The notes: generated by a model from the letters alone, not told the origin. Positions 44,791 through 57,540 are shown, counted from the first letter of the stretch. The stretch: 64,000 bases of DNA from Strigamia acuminata (GCA_949358305.1 CASHSZ010000101.1:1-64000); one strand, 5' to 3'. Made by a program: numbers and translations.

Positions 44791-46065
44791 AAGCTAAGTT
44801 CACATGTGCGCGTTGACGCGCGCGTTTTGCGCGTTTGACATGTGAATGCAAAACGTTGACCATACGTCGCCGCGCGCGTCGCCGCGCTGCAAGTGGACGA
44901 ATTCCCCGAAATCGCGCGAACGCCGAAAGTTGAAAATATTCAACTTTGACGCGCGCGACCACTCGTTGCCACCTTTGTTTTCCAGTGAAATCATTGATTT
45001 TTACATTGAAAACAGTCACATTCTATTGAAATGAATTGTTTTCACGTCAAAACAATACACGAAAAACAATACAAGAAAAAAAGAGTTCATAAACAAATAC
45101 AATCGTTTTGACGGTGCGCGTGGAAATTACATGCCGCTCAATGCTCGCCTGCTGCGGCCGGGGAGATTGCAATTTCCCGTCGAGCAAGCAAACACAAAAA
45201 CCCACCAAATTTTCAACTTTTCCCATTGTAAAAAACAATTAAATATTCTTTAAATTAATAATCAACAATAAAATACCAAAAAAATCAATTCTTAAACAAC
45301 TTAACAATTTTTGTTTTTGTGCTGCATGGGAACCAAAAAATTGGTTGACGCGAGCTTGTGACATGCGCTGCACAGCCTCGCGAATCCTAAGTGCATCCTC
45401 AGCCATACGCGTCGGCCTTGACGCGCGCGTTTAGACGCGCACATGTGAACTTAGCTTAAAGCTGCATTCATATGTGCGCGTCCAGATGCGCTCGTCTAGA
45501 CGACCGCGTCAGGGCCGACGCGTATAGTTGTGGATGCCTCTAGGATTCGTGAGGCTGTGCAGCGCGTGTCATAAGCGCGTCTCAATTAATTTTTTTTATT
45601 CTCATGCTGCACGTCGTTTTGAATTAACAATACTCGAAAATAGTCGTTTTAACTTTGAAAATAATTGTTTTAATTTCGAAAATATTCGCTTTCATATCAA
45701 AGTGTCCATTCTCACGCTATATAATGTTTAATACGTAATTTTATTATAAAAAATTTCCAATGTATAAACTTTATTTCTGTTTTCAGTTTCCTGATATGAT
45801 TAAAGAAAATCCTAAATATTATTTCCAAACATTTATCAAATTCTTTTCAAAAGCAGTTGTGGAGGCGTCTACTACGAACGTGTCATCGTGGGCGTCAAAT
45901 TTGAATATTTTTAACTTTCTGCGTTTGCACGAATTCGCAGAATTCGTCCACTGGCATCGTGGCGACGCATGGTCGACATTTTGTATTCATATGTGACGCG
46001 CACTCTATTTACTCACGTAGAACACACGAATCGCGCGCGTCAACGCGCACATGTAAATTTAGTTT
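44791..46065. mobile_element. Non-autonomous TIR DNA transposon, copy 2
   Basis: This is the more complete copy (1275 bp). The left end AAGCTAAGTTCACATGTGCG continues into GCGTTGACGCGCGCG, mirrored at the right end with a few changes. The internal palindrome (about 45345-45590) retains the extra AAAGCTGCATTCATATG segment at its centre. A shorter internal pair of termini (44791 and 45457, flanked by TAA-like bases) could mark an element nested within it. Confidence 0.68.
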
Positions 46066-46075
46066 CACTGAATCG

Positions 46076-48425
46076 CGTACGAGTTTTTCCCTTTTTCAAC
46101 GCGAAATCGTATTCGACTCGCTTTCTAGTCGAGTACGAATTTTGCCCTTCTTCAACGCAAAATCGTATTCGACTCGTTTTCGAGTCGAATGCGAATTTTG
46201 CCCTTCTTCAACGCGAAATCGTATTCGACTCGTTTTCGAGTCGAATGCGAATTCGTATTCGACTCGTTTTCGAGTCGAATGCGAATTTTGCCCTTCTTCA
46301 ACGCGAAATCGTATTCGACTCGTTTTCGAGTCGAGTACGAATTTTGCCCTTCTTCAACGCAAAATCGTATTCGACTCGTTTTCGAGTCGAATGCGAATTT
46401 TGCCCTTCTTCAACGCGAAATCGTATTCGACTCGTTTTCGAGTCGAATGCGAATTCGTATTCGACTCGTTTTCGAGTCGAATGCGAATTTTGCCCTTCTT
46501 CAACGCGAAATCGTATTCGACTCGTTTTCGAGTCGAATACGAGATAGTCGATGACCCGTTCCCGGACTTTGACTCGTACGACTCGTATTCGAGATGTATT
46601 CGAGATGTATTCGAATCGTATTCGAGTCGCATTCGAGATGGTCGATGATTTCCACTCGCTCGTATACGCGTTGTATACGAGCTCGTATTTTGATCGTAAT
46701 CGTAAACGAATCGTTTACAAGTCGTATACAAGTTGTATACGACGTGTATACACCTCGTATACGAACGAAGTTTGGAAAATCCACCGGACACTTACTACGA
46801 CATGAAAACACATAGTAGTCACATACGTCTTATTTGGAAATTGTGTTTTCACAAACTTCGTTCGTATACGAGGTGTATACACGTCGTATACGACTTGTAT
46901 ACGACTTGTAAACGATTCGTTTACGATTACGATCAAAATACGAGCTCGTATACAACGCGTATACGAGCGAGTGGAAATCATCGACCATCTCGAATACGAC
47001 TCGAATTCGATTAGTATTCGATTCGAATACGATTCGAATTCGATTCGAATACGAATACGATCAAAATACGAACTCGTAACAACTCGAATACGAGATAGTC
47101 GATGACCCGTTCCCGGACTTTGACTCGTACGACTCGTATTCGAGATGTATTCGAGATGTATTCGAATCGTATTCGAGTCGCATTCGAGATGGTCGATGAT
47201 TTCCACTCGCTCGTATACGCGTTGTATACGAGCTCGTATTTTGATCGTAATCGTAAACGAATCGTTTACAAGTCGTATACAAGTCGTATACGACGTGTAT
47301 ACACCTCGTATACGAACGAAGTTTGGAAAATCCACCGGACACTTACTACGACATGAAAACACATAGTAGTCACATACGTCTTATTTGGAAATTGTGTTTT
47401 CACAAACTTCGTTCGTATACGAGGTGTATACACGTCGTATACGACTTGTATACGACTTGTAAACGATTCGTTTACGATTACGATCAAAATACGAGCTCGT
47501 ATACAACGCGTATACGAGCGAGTGGAAATCATCGACCATCTCGAATACGACTCGAATTCGATTCGTATTCGATTCGAATACGATTCGAATTCGATTCGAA
47601 TACGAATACGATCAAAATACGAACTCGTAACAACTCGAATACAAATCAAAGTCCGGGAAACAAAAATCGACCATCTCGTATACGATTCGAAAGCGAATCG
47701 AATACGATTTCGCGTTGAAGAAGGGCAAAATTCGCATTCGACTCGAAAACGAGTCGAATACGAATTCGCATTCGACTCGAAAACGAGTCGAATACGATTT
47801 CGCGTTGAAGAAGGGCAAAATTCGCATTCGACTCGAAAACGAGTCGAATACGATTTCGCGTTGAAGAAGGGCAAAACTCGCATTCGACTCGAAAACGAGT
47901 CGAATACGATTTCGCGTTGAGAAAGGGCAAAATTCGCATTCGACTCGAAAACGAGTCGAATACGATTTCGCGTTGAAGAAGGGCAAAACTCGCATTCGAC
48001 TCGAAAACGAGTCGAATACGATTTCGCATTCGACTCGAAAACGAGTCGAATACGATTTCGCGTCGAAGAAGGGCAAAATTCGCATTCGACTCGAAAACGA
48101 GTCGAATACGATTTCGCGTTGAAGAAGGGCAAAACTCGCATTCGACTCGAAAACGAGTCGAATACGATTTCGCGTTGAGAAAGGGCAAAACTCGCATTCG
48201 ACTCGAAAACGAGTCGAATACGATTTCGCGTTGAGAAAGGGCAAAATTCGCATTCGACTCGAAAACGAGTCGAATACGATTTCGCGTTGAAGAAGGGCAA
48301 AACTCGCATTCGACTCGAAAACGAGTCGAATACGATTTCGCATTCGACTCGAAAACGAGTCGAATACGATTTCGCGTCGAAGAAGGGCAAAATTTGCATT
48401 CGACTCGAAAACGAGTCGAATACGA
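46076..48425. mobile_element. Foldback-like element FB-D
   Basis: The left 56-bp array is about 46080-46540. The core has two 551-bp modules (spacer word at 46802 and 47353). The right inverted array is about 47665-48420 and contains one GCGTCGAAGAAG variant inside the array and one at its end. Compared with its paralogue FB-A it has fewer units in every compartment. Confidence 0.75.
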
Positions 48426-48785
48426 GATCATTTTTTGATCTGGGTCGTGAATGCGTCCGTATGTCACGCGAACGCGTGTTGGAGTCGATTCCGAGTTCGT
48501 ATTCCATCTTGAACGCGCATTGGAGACGTAAACCAGTTTATTTTACCCACTCTCGCTCGATCCCGCTTCATCGCTCCTTGTCGCTCCTGTGAAAAAAAAT
48601 ACATGAGAATGTGCAGAAATGAACCTTCCAATACTCACATGAAAATTGACAACCTTGACACAAAACAGTCTATTGACACTCCCAACACCACCCCGGACGT
48701 TTTCCGGAAGAGTTTGGTCCACCCGGAATCCCCAGAATAGTCGCCCCCGAAATGCGGATTTCACGGAAGCCAATCCGCGAAAAGG
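48426..48785 (-). repeat. FB flank with intron-like segment (copy 6 of 6)
   Basis: This is the same flank as 9991-10354. The minus-strand GTGAGT and CACAG signals are conserved. It continues at GGATATGTTTTTAGCGG into the right-hand repeats, as copy 3 does at 15289. Confidence 0.75.
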
Positions 48786-48837
48786 ATATGTTTTTAGCGG
48801 CGCGCCGACGCGTGCGACACACGCTTCTGGAGTGCTT

Positions 48838-49410
48838 AACCTTATGGCGCGCATGCGGATTTCGCGGAGTGCGAAAGGGACCCTATATTTAACATTACGG
48901 CGGCCTATACCTTGACCCCCTGTTCGCAGTCTCGTGGCGGATTCTGCGGATTTCACCTATTCGTACAATCCGCACGATCGCGCGTGTTTTATCATTCTTG
49001 GCAAACCGTTTTTTGAAAACGCGTTGTAACGCATCCTCAACTTTACAAATCTCGCTTAGCGCGATCGCGCTATAACGCTTCTTCGTGTCCAACAAAAACA
49101 GCCGATTTAAAACGAAACTTCGGGTTTCGCTAAAACGCGATTTTGATATCGGGAAGGGCACGTGACCACGTGGGTAAAAATAGAATCGAGTTTCGTGAAA
49201 ACCTAATTTGGAGAAACGGCGTGGTGGTTTTGCGAAATATATCACATGTCACGTGATCGGACGTTGGATCTCGTACATAAACGTTCGTGCCTGGTCAAAC
49301 CAGAGTCTTTAAAAAATATAAATGCATTTCCCGATCATAGGATTAATTTCGCGCCGTGTGCTCCAGTCATTAATTAGGTTATCTTCGTCGTAATTCGTTG
49401 GAATAAAAAT
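48838..49410. repeat. Direct repeat, left copy (partner at 51137-51709)
   Basis: The two copies are offset by exactly 2299 bp and differ at scattered positions. They contain GGCGGCCTATACCTTGACC, a GGGCACGTGACCACGTGGG dyad and end in the satellite head region. A minus-strand 116-codon frame stays open in both copies but has no recognised domain. Confidence 0.85.
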
Positions 49411-52003
49411 TTTATAGAAAATCAGCCGTTATGCATTTTATTTTCATCTTCCGGGGGTCTCGTGCCGTCGTAGTAGGCGTTAGTTTCAATCATCGCTTTC
49501 TACGGATTTTGAGGGGATCCTCAGATCGAGACCAAAGTGAGAGGGCCGTCGCCCCCGTCTCGTGCGCCGCTCGATCCCCGTTTGATGACAAGATGGCATT
49601 CGCCTCTCCCACCCGAGGATCGGTCGGTGGTGCGGTATTTATGCTTGTGCTCCAAATGGGTGGTCGACAGGTCCCCAATCGGTCTCGGGCTCAGACTGGC
49701 CTTCGGGCCGGTCAAAATAACAAATAAATGAATAAATCGGAAATAGAACGCGCCCGTCCCGACGAGAATAGGGGCAAATGGTGTCGTTGAGCGGCGACGG
49801 CAGCGGCAGCCCCGACGGCTCGCCCCGAAAATAAGCTCCCGCACCGGCATTTCTTCGTCCGTCTAAACCTCGCAGCGCGCGTGCGGTCGCGTGCATTCTA
49901 CTCGTGTCCGGTGTGGCGATCGGTACGGGGTAAAAAAAAAATATTACACGCAAAAGGAAAGACGATTAAAATTTTAATTCTCCGGTCGTGGAACCGACTT
50001 TGCGGTTCGTGCTTTAACCGTTAATTAGGTTATCTTCGTCGCAACTCGTCATAATAAAATTTTTACAGAAAATCAATCGTTTCGTATTTTATTTTCACTT
50101 TCCGGGAGTCTCGCGTCGTCGCAGTCGACGCGAGTCTCACCCAACGCGTTCTGCAGGTTCGGCGAGCGTTTTCAGATCGGGGCGGACCGTCTCGTATAGT
50201 ACCGGGCGCGCCTCCCCAACTGACCGGTCGATGGTTGTATAGTTTAAAATTTCCTCGACCGAGTAAACGGTCGATGCTTCAGCGTCCGGTCGATGATGTG
50301 GCATTTGTGCGCGTTCATCCCGTGTCTCTCAGACTGGCCTTCGGGCCGGTCAAAATAAATAAATAAATAAAGAAATCCGAAAATAGAACGTATCCTTCCC
50401 GGCGAATAGATGCGGCTGGGGTCGTTGAGCGACGGCGGCGACGGCGGCGACGGCAACCCCGACGACTCGTCCCAAAAAATAAGCTCTCGTATCGGCACCC
50501 GTTCGTTTATTTAAATGTGCGCGCGGTCGCGTGCATTCTACTCGTGTCCGATGTAGCGATCGATACGAGATAAAAAAAATATCACCCGAAAAAGAAAGAC
50601 GATTAAAGTTTTAATTCTCCGGTCGTGGCACCGACTTTGCGGCTCGTGCTTTAACCGTTAATTAGGTTATCTTCGTCGTAATTCGTTGGAATAAAAATTT
50701 TATAGAAAATCAGCCGTTATGCATTTTATTTTCATCTTCCGGGGGTCTCGCGCCGTCGTTGTGGACGGGAGTCTTCCCGAACACGTTCGACGGGCTTCAC
50801 GAACGCTTTCAGATCGAATGCGGAACTCGGGCCCGCCGCTCGGTCGAGCGGCGCAGTACCCGCCGAGTGGCGTGGTAGCCGGGTTCTCGCGTATGGCGTA
50901 TGCGTCTTCACTAAAGAAACGCCTCTCTCGGTCTCGGACCCCGACGACTCGTCCCAAAAAATAAGCTCTCGTATCGGCACCCGTTCGTTTATTTAAATGT
51001 GCGCGCGGTCGCGTGCATTCTACCCGTGTCCGATGTAGCGATCGATACGGGATAAAAAAAATATCACCCGAAAAAGAAAGACGATTAAAATTTTAATTCT
51101 CCGGTCGTGGCACTGACTTTGCGGCTCGTGCTTTAAAACCTTATGGCGCGCATGCGGATTTCGCGGAGTGCGAAAGGGACCCTATATTTAACATTACGGC
51201 GGCCTATACCTTGACCCCCTGTTCGCAGTCTCGTGGCGGATTCTGCGGATTTCACCTATTCGTACGATCCGCACGATCGCGCGTGTTTTATCATTCTTGG
51301 CAAACCGCTTTTTGAAAACGCGTTGTAACGCATCCTCAACTTTACAAATCTCGCTTAGCGCGATCGCGCTATAACGCTTCTTCGTGTCCAACAAAAACAG
51401 CCGATTAAAAACGAAACTTCGAGTTTCGCTAAAACGCGATTTTGATATCGGGAAGGGCACGTGACCACGTGGGTAAAAATAGAATCGAGTTTCGTGAAAA
51501 CCTAATTTGGAGAAACGGCGTGGTCGTTTTGCGAAATATGTCACATGTCACGTGATCGGACGTTGGATCTCGTACATAAACGTTCGTGCCTGGTCAAACC
51601 AGAGTCTTTAAAAAATATAAATGCATTTCCCGATCATAGGATTAATTTCGCGCCGTGTGCTCCAGTCATTAATTAGGTTATCTTCGTTGCAACTCGTCAT
51701 AATAAAATTTTTACAGAAAATCAATCGTTTCGTATTTTATTTTCACTTTCCGGGAGTCTCGCGTCATCGTAGTCGACGCGAGTCTCACCGAACGCGTTCT
51801 GCGGGTTCGGCGAGCGTTTTCAGATCGGGGCGGACCGTCTCGTATAGTACCGGGCGCGCCTCCCCAACTGACCGGTCGATGGTTATATAGTTTAAAATTT
51901 CCTCGACCGAGTAAACGGTCGATGCTTCAGCGTCCGGTCGATGATGTGGCATTTGTGCGCGTTCATCCCGTGTCTCTCAGACTGGCCTTCGGGCCGGTCA
52001 AAA

Positions 52004-52042
<39 letters not shown>

Positions 52043-53860
52043 ATTGGCCGTAAAATTGGGGCAACTGGGGTCGCTGAGCGGCGGCGGTGGCGGCAGCAAC
52101 GACAGCCCCGACGACTCGCCCCGAAAATAAGTTTCCGCGTCGGCATCCGTTCGTTCGTTCGTTCGTTTAAACGTGCGCGCGGTCGCGTGCATCCTACTCG
52201 TGTCTGACGTGGCGATCGGTACGGAGTAAAAAAAAATCACCCGAAAAAGGAAAGACGATTAAAATTTTAATTCTCCGGTCGTGGCACCGACTTTGCGGTC
52301 CGTGCTTTAACCGATAATTAGGTTATCTTCGTCGTAATTCGTTGGAATAAAAATTTTATAGAAAATGAGCCGTTTCGTATTTTATTTTCATCTTCCGGGG
52401 GTCTCGCGCCGTCGTTGTGGACGGGAGTCTTCCCGAACACGTTCGATGGGTTTTGCCAACACTTTCAGATCGAACTCGGGACTCGGGCCCGCCGCTCGGT
52501 CGAGCGGCGCACAGTACCCGCCGAGCGGCGCGGTATCCGATATAAAAACACCCTTGCTTCGCCACGGTCTCAGACTGGCCTTCGGGCCGGTCAAAATAAT
52601 AAATAAATAAATAAATAAATAAGTCCGAAAATGGAACGTATCCGTCCCGAGGAATAGATGCGGTTGGGGTCGTTGAGCGACGGCGGCGGCAGCGGCAGCC
52701 CCGACGACTCGCCCCGAAAATAAGTTTCCGCGTCGGCATCCGTTCGTTCGTTCGTTCGTTTAAACGTGCGCGCGGTCGCGTGCATCCTACTCGTGTCTGA
52801 CGTGGCGATCGGTACGGAGTAAAAAATATCACCCGAAAAAGAAAGACGATTAAATTTTTAATTCTCCGGTCGTGGCACCGACTCTGCGGTTCGTACTTTA
52901 ACCGTTAATTAGATTATCTTCGTCGTAATTTACCGGGAAAAAAAATTTGTAGGGAATCCGTTGTTTTGTATTTTATTGTCATCTTCCGGGGGTCTCGCGC
53001 CGTCCCAGTCGATGGGAGTCTTTCTCAACACGTTCGATGGGTTTTGCCAACACTTTCAGATCGCCAGCGGAACTCGGGCCCGCCGCTCGGTCGAGCGGCT
53101 CAGTACCCGCCGGGCGGCGTGGTAGCCGGGTTCTCGCTTCCAGTGGCTGTAGGCGTCCTTCTTGAACGCCTTCCTCGCTCTCTCGGTCTCAGACTGGCCT
53201 TCGGGCCGGTCAAAATAACAAATAAATGAATAAATCGGAAATAGAACGCTCCCGTCCCGGCGAGACTAGGGGCGGGTGGCGTCGTTGAGCGGCGGCAGCG
53301 GCGGCGGTAGCCCCGACGACTCGCCCCGAAAATAAGCTCCCGCACCGGCATTTCTTCGTCCGTCTAAACCTCGCAGCGCGCGTGCGGTCGCGTGCATTCT
53401 ACCCGTGTCCGGCGTGGCGATCGGTGCGGAGTAAAAAAAAATCACCCGAAAAAGAAAAACGGTTAAAATTTTAATTCCCCCGTCGTAGAACTGGTTTCGC
53501 GGCTCGCCTTCCAACCGTTAATCATTTTATCTTCGTTGTGGCAGATTCGAATAAAAGTTTTACAAAACAACCGTCGTTTTACATTTTTAAATCATTTCCC
53601 GGGGACCATGTACCGTCGCAGTCGACGCGAGTCCCGGTCATCGCATCCGATAGACTTTGCGGACGTTTTTCAGATCGAGACCGGAGTACCTGTTGAGTAC
53701 CAAATGGCCAGTCGGTCGTTGGTGTGGTTCCGCCTCCCGAAATGTTCGTCGCCATTTTCTGTTGGTCGACTCGCCTACCATCCAATGGTCGGTCGGCGGG
53801 TCTCGGTCTCAGACTGGCCTTCGGGCCGGTCAAAAAAAAAAAAAAATTAATAAATAAATA
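49411..53860. repeat. Tandem satellite, ~620-bp unit, six hairpin-tailed copies
   Basis: Each unit runs from an AATTAGGTTATCTTCGTCG-like head, through a GCCGCTCGGTCGAGCGGC hairpin present in several units, to a GACTGGCC-TTCG-GGCCGGTC hairpin. The tail hairpins are at 49694, 50332, 51980, 52573, 53192 and 53812. They are followed by an AAATA-like run, then a GCCCCGACGACTCGCCCCG-type block. Adjacent hairpin spacings near 593, 619, 620 and 638 bp define the unit. A truncated unit near 50930 lacks the hairpin. Open frames on the minus strand (for example around 49521-49850) shift between units and are not called as genes. Confidence 0.85.
51137..51709. repeat. Direct repeat, right copy (partner at 48838-49410)
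   Basis: It starts within a satellite unit at CTTTAAAACCTTATGGCG and carries the same order of words as 48838-49410 before rejoining the satellite. This indicates a 2.3-kb local duplication with a breakpoint inside a unit. Confidence 0.85.
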
Positions 53861-54880
53861 AATAAATAAATGACAGTTGGGCTCGTTGAGCGGTGGCGAC
53901 GGCGGCGGCAACCCCGACGACTCGTCCCAAAAATAAGCTCCCACATCGACACTCATCCGTTAGTCTAAACCTCTTGACGTGCATTCTACTCGCGTCCGAC
54001 AGATACGGTTCGTTGTGGGCATAGAAAACATCCGCACACCGATACGGCATGTTTCGACGTCGATGCGCGACCGCGAAGCCGAGTCCCCGACGACGTACAT
54101 ACTCGCACAAGCGCGTTCGCGCGCGCGATATTGCGTGTGATGCGATGCCGATGAGCTCGACACGGTCTTTCGACGCGGGCGTCGATAATAATGTCCGTCA
54201 ACGTGGATAAATGTCCGCAGAGTGCTTTGTGTTTATGGCAACGCACCGGGACGCAATTAACCAACCACTTACGAAAATTCAAAACATAATTGTTTAACAA
54301 AAGGAAACTCGTATAATGTTGAAACGATAAAGAAAACGCAAAATTTAGATTCAAATTCAGATTCGAATTGGGTAAGATTAGGTCAGGTTAGACCCACAAA
54401 CTCTGGGGGAGCGACACGAAAATGAAAAGGGCGCACCTATCGCTTATAGATGTCTGGCGATCGACAATGGGTGGACGATTAAAGTTTAAATTTCGGATCG
54501 TGGTATCGGTTTCGCGGTTCGTATTCCAATAGTTAATCACATTATCTTTGTACCAAACGACCGATACAAAAGTTTTGTAAAATATCCGCCGTTTTATATT
54601 TTAATTTCACCTTCCGGTTGCCACGCGCTGTCGTAGTTGGTGCGAATCTCCATCAACGCATTCGACGGGCTTCGAGAGTGATTCCAGTAATCCAGACCAA
54701 TCCTGGCCCTCGCGGAAATCCGGAGGGTTTTGGTTTTCCGCGATTGTTTTACTCACTTCTGTGGTTTTTCTACTGTATGAGTTAATAGATGTTCTTTTGA
54801 ACGTCTCTCTCTGTACAGAATACGGGGCAGCTGGCGCCGACAAGCACCGGCAGCCCCAAACAATTTGTTCAAAAATAAGC
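53861..54880. repeat. Longer (~1-kb type) satellite unit
   Basis: The unit includes the block TTTATGGCAACGCACCGGGA, then CAGATTCGAATTGGGTAAG and ATTAGGTCAGGTTAGAC. Then comes a head region resembling the 620-bp units, ending in a diverged, hairpin-less tail near 54800. Related units recur at 58060-58500 and 61240-63050. Confidence 0.75.
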
Positions 54881-55471
54881 TTCTGCAAGATGTTTCGTAA
54901 AAAAACCCGACGGGATTCCCATTTTTAACATTATGGTGTTTTTTTTTTTTATTGCCACCAAAGCGCGCTACCACCGCAAATTTTCCCGCGTTTGCCATGT
55001 ACGCGCCGAAAACCACAGGCAATGAACTTTTCCACAAACTGAAAAACAAAATATATGGGTAAGCGCACATGGGCGAATAAAACAAGATTAGCCCAGTTTC
55101 GGAATTTATTGGGTCGACGTTTTGTATTCACGCGTGACGGGGGCACCACATGTGGAAAACGCGCGAATCACGCGCGTCTACGCACATTGGAAACTTAGTA
55201 TTAACGTTCGTTTCGAGTTAAATAAAAACGACGACCGTGACGAGGACCACAAAGACGGCGATAGCAGGATTCGTCGGAACAACGAGGATTGCCAACGAGA
55301 GAGACCCGTTCATTCGCCAACGCTCCATAGTTCAAACTTAAATCGTTCTCGGACTGCCACCAGATGTCACATCAGCCGCTCACGACATACACACACTTTG
55401 GTTCGGCAGCTTATATCAAACGCGCGCGTTTTATCTTCCGTCTGATCCTCACTACCACCTCGTGTTCGTTG
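54881..55471 (+). promoter_or_regulatory. Upstream region and 5'UTR exon of the zinc-binding gene
   Basis: The region ends at a TTG/GTAAGT donor at 55471-55472 that would splice to the AG at 55626, giving a 155-bp 5'UTR intron. Part of it (about 55105-55195) resembles the right end of the TIR transposon (GTCGACGTTTTGTATTCA, ending CACATTGGAAACTTAG), so the gene's upstream region incorporates transposon-derived DNA. The promoter itself is inferred from position. Confidence 0.5.
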
Positions 55472-55533
55472 GTAAGTAAGTTTGATGCTTTGTGTGATTT
55501 CTCGGTCAATGGACCACGCCCACGACCACAATC

Positions 55534-55534
<1 letters not shown>

Positions 55535-55612
<78 letters not shown>
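55535..55612 (+). repeat. (CT)39 microsatellite acting as intron pyrimidine tract
   Basis: The uninterrupted CT repeat of 78 bp lies 14 bases before the TTTCAG acceptor of the 5'UTR intron. It would serve as, and may modulate, the polypyrimidine tract. Confidence 0.85.
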
Positions 55613-55614
<2 letters not shown>

Positions 55615-55656
55615 ATTTACTTTCAGTTGTTTACTCGTCTCACAAACAAAAGGAAA

Positions 55657-56205
55657 ATGGCGGAAGCACCACAAGAGGAGGGTGGCGGCAGGTCATACTC
55701 CTGCGCTCTATGCGATGATAAACACCCCGATAGTAAGAAACGGTTATTTATTTACTTATTATTTTATATCTTTTGTTCTATATCTTTTATTTATTTTATA
55801 TACATAAATATTTTTTAATTTTATTTTAATTTTTTTCTTCTTCTTCTTCTCCCCCGCCCCATGTGCCTCAGGACCGAACGGATTCTTCTGCGTCGACGTC
55901 TTTCGCCATCAGCGACAGCGACACAACATCCACAAGGACGTGAAAAATTTCTCGCGCGAGCTCGTCTGTCTGGCATCGGTGAGTGTCCGATTATCCTCTT
56001 CACTCACACACTAGTTAACTAATTCGTATTTTTATTTTTTCCCCTTTCTTCTTAGGCGTTGAAACGAGTGCACCGACTCAACGGGCGACGCTGTCCGTTT
56101 TGTGCGGCGACGCCCTCTCCCGGGGATCTCGTCACTCATTGGGCGGAGGCACACGATTACCAAGCGCCCGCCGGAAACGATGGAGGTGGCGTCAATGGAC
56201 ATTAG
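55657..56205 (+). CDS. Small putative zinc-binding protein, three coding exons
   Basis: The exons are 55657-55732, 55872-55978 and 56056-56205, giving 110 residues. Both introns (139 and 77 bp) have GT donors and pyrimidine-rich AG acceptors, and phases match (phase 1, then phase 0). The ATG has an A at -3 (GAAAATGG). Near the N-terminus is CALCDDKH. Then FFCVDVFRH and many His/Arg residues lead to a C-terminal CPFC followed by H-x4-H about 15 residues later. The Cys/His spacing suggests two zinc sites, the second resembling a degenerate C2H2 finger. It is too short and divergent for me to assign a family. A possible poly(A) signal AATAAA is at 56324. It is convergent with the gene ending at 56412. 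Confidence 0.72.
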
Positions 56206-56411
56206 TTTTTATTTAATTTTATTTTTTCCCCATAATTTGCACTGTCCAACTCTTCTTCATTTGCTTTTATTTGTTCTTTACTTTTTATTATTTATCTATT
56301 TATTTAATTTTTTTTTTTTTTTTAATAAAAAAGAAAACAAACAAACAAAAAAAAATCCACATTAATCATTGTTATTGTTATCATTATTACAAATACACGG
56401 TCAATTTTTTA

Positions 56412-56693
56412 TTATCCCGCGTCTTCTTTGCCAGCCTCTCGATTCTCTTTCTGAGACTCGTCGCCGTCTCCTTCGTCTTTTTCTGATGTGACTCTTACCA
56501 CACCCACATGGACTAACGCGCTCACCACTGAATGCGACAAAAGAACGTCTCCATCTGGAAGCATCTCGACTCTCATGGGGACGTTTCTGTTGCCTTCATT
56601 CTTTCGTTCCTCCTCCTTCGTCGCTCTTTGGACTATAAGATCCACCGTCTTCAACCTGCCCGTCGGCGCACGCGGGATGGAAGCGGCGGACGA
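56412..56693 (-). CDS. 3' terminal exon of an unrecognised gene
   Basis: A minus-strand acceptor with a long pyrimidine tract (ending TTTTCCAG) opens a 93-codon frame ending in TAA at 56412, followed at once by AATAAA. The product includes a short basic/hydrophobic part (GRLKTVDLIVQRATKEEERK), a segment RVEMLPDGDVLLSHSVVSAL, and a Glu/Asp/Lys-rich tail. A phase-compatible upstream exon can be proposed at 56774-56827 (ATG at 56827, first residues MYFVMKIGQM), joined through an 80-bp intron with a weak GTATCA donor, which would give 111 residues. Otherwise the start is unknown. No family is recognised. Confidence 0.6.
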   Translation of the reverse strand, partial: SSAASIPRAPTGRLKTVDLIVQRATKEEERKNEGNRNVPMRVEMLPDGDVLLSHSVVSALVHVGVVRVTSEKDEGDGDESQKENREAGKEDAG

Positions 56694-56773
56694 CTGGAAA
56701 AGGAAAGAAAACAAATAAAAAAATAAAAAATAAACGAAAAAATGAACAAATAGTGAGAATCTCAACGTGATAC

Positions 56774-57540
56774 CCCTTTTTTTTCAGATTTCACTTCCAT
56801 TTGTCCAATTTTCATTACGAAGTACATTACATTACGTTTCGGTCACGGCTTCCGTCAGATGGCGCTCTGGTTTACTTAAATTTTGCCGTAAATTGCTTTT
56901 TTCGCCTTTGTAACTATATTTGATCCAAAAACTAATGACGCCATCGTTTTCAGCGCCAAATTACACGTAGGAAACCTCATTTAATCATTAAAATTGTTCA
57001 GTTTTAAAAATCAGTCTTTTTCAAATTTCCCACCAAATTTGCCACGCGGTCGTCGACTTCGGTGGATCGTAACGGTACTTTTTCTTGACCAAATTGAAAA
57101 ATAAAAGATACAGGCAGGTGCAGATTTGGATTTCCAGTCGAATGAGACTGATTTCAAAATTTATAAATCTCATTTCGAGATAGAAAACAACATTTTTCAG
57201 TTTGCGACGAAGATTTCTGCCTCCATTATAGCTTACGGGATCCGCCGAGTGGCGCTGTTTTCCATTACATTTCGCCGTAATTTAGCATTTTCTTCTTTTT
57301 AACTATATTTAATGCCAATTTCATATTTATAATTGGAAAATAGACCAAAAACTGCACCAGAAAAGTCTACTTTCCAATCGTCCGATTAATTTTTTAATTC
57401 ATTTTTTTGGGATATTACACAAACCGGAAGTACCGGAAGTAGAAACATTACATACAGGTCACGTGACCGGACGTCGAAGACGGACAGACAGAGCCGTTTC
57501 ATTATTAGACTTTCTAAACACAAGGTTTAGAAGTCTAAAA
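56774..57540. other. Spacer with a diverged direct repeat
   Basis: Apart from the possible first exon noted above, I see no gene. Words near 56855-56930 (ATGGCGCTCTGG, GCCGTAAATTGC, AACTATATTTGAT) recur in altered form near 57245-57315, so an old direct duplication of about 390 bp period is present. Confidence 0.45.

Larger units (their letters stand above)
42964..46065. repeat. Segmental duplication, copy 2 (gene plus DNA transposon)
   Basis: Nearly identical to 2059-5153. Differences include a longer homopolymer in intron 2 of the gene, one extra coding minisatellite unit, and a more complete left transposon terminus. Confidence 0.9.

Noticed and set aside
49521-53351. Recurring minus-strand frames with a RELIFGASRRG-type start in satellite units
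   Set aside because: They recur because the units are homologous. Indels and microsatellite tails shift the frame from unit to unit, and the frame runs through the hairpin and AAATA run.
54370-54392. TTAGGTCAGGTTAG as arthropod telomere repeat
   Set aside because: Only one or two degenerate TTAGG-like words occur per satellite unit. There is no tandem TTAGG run.
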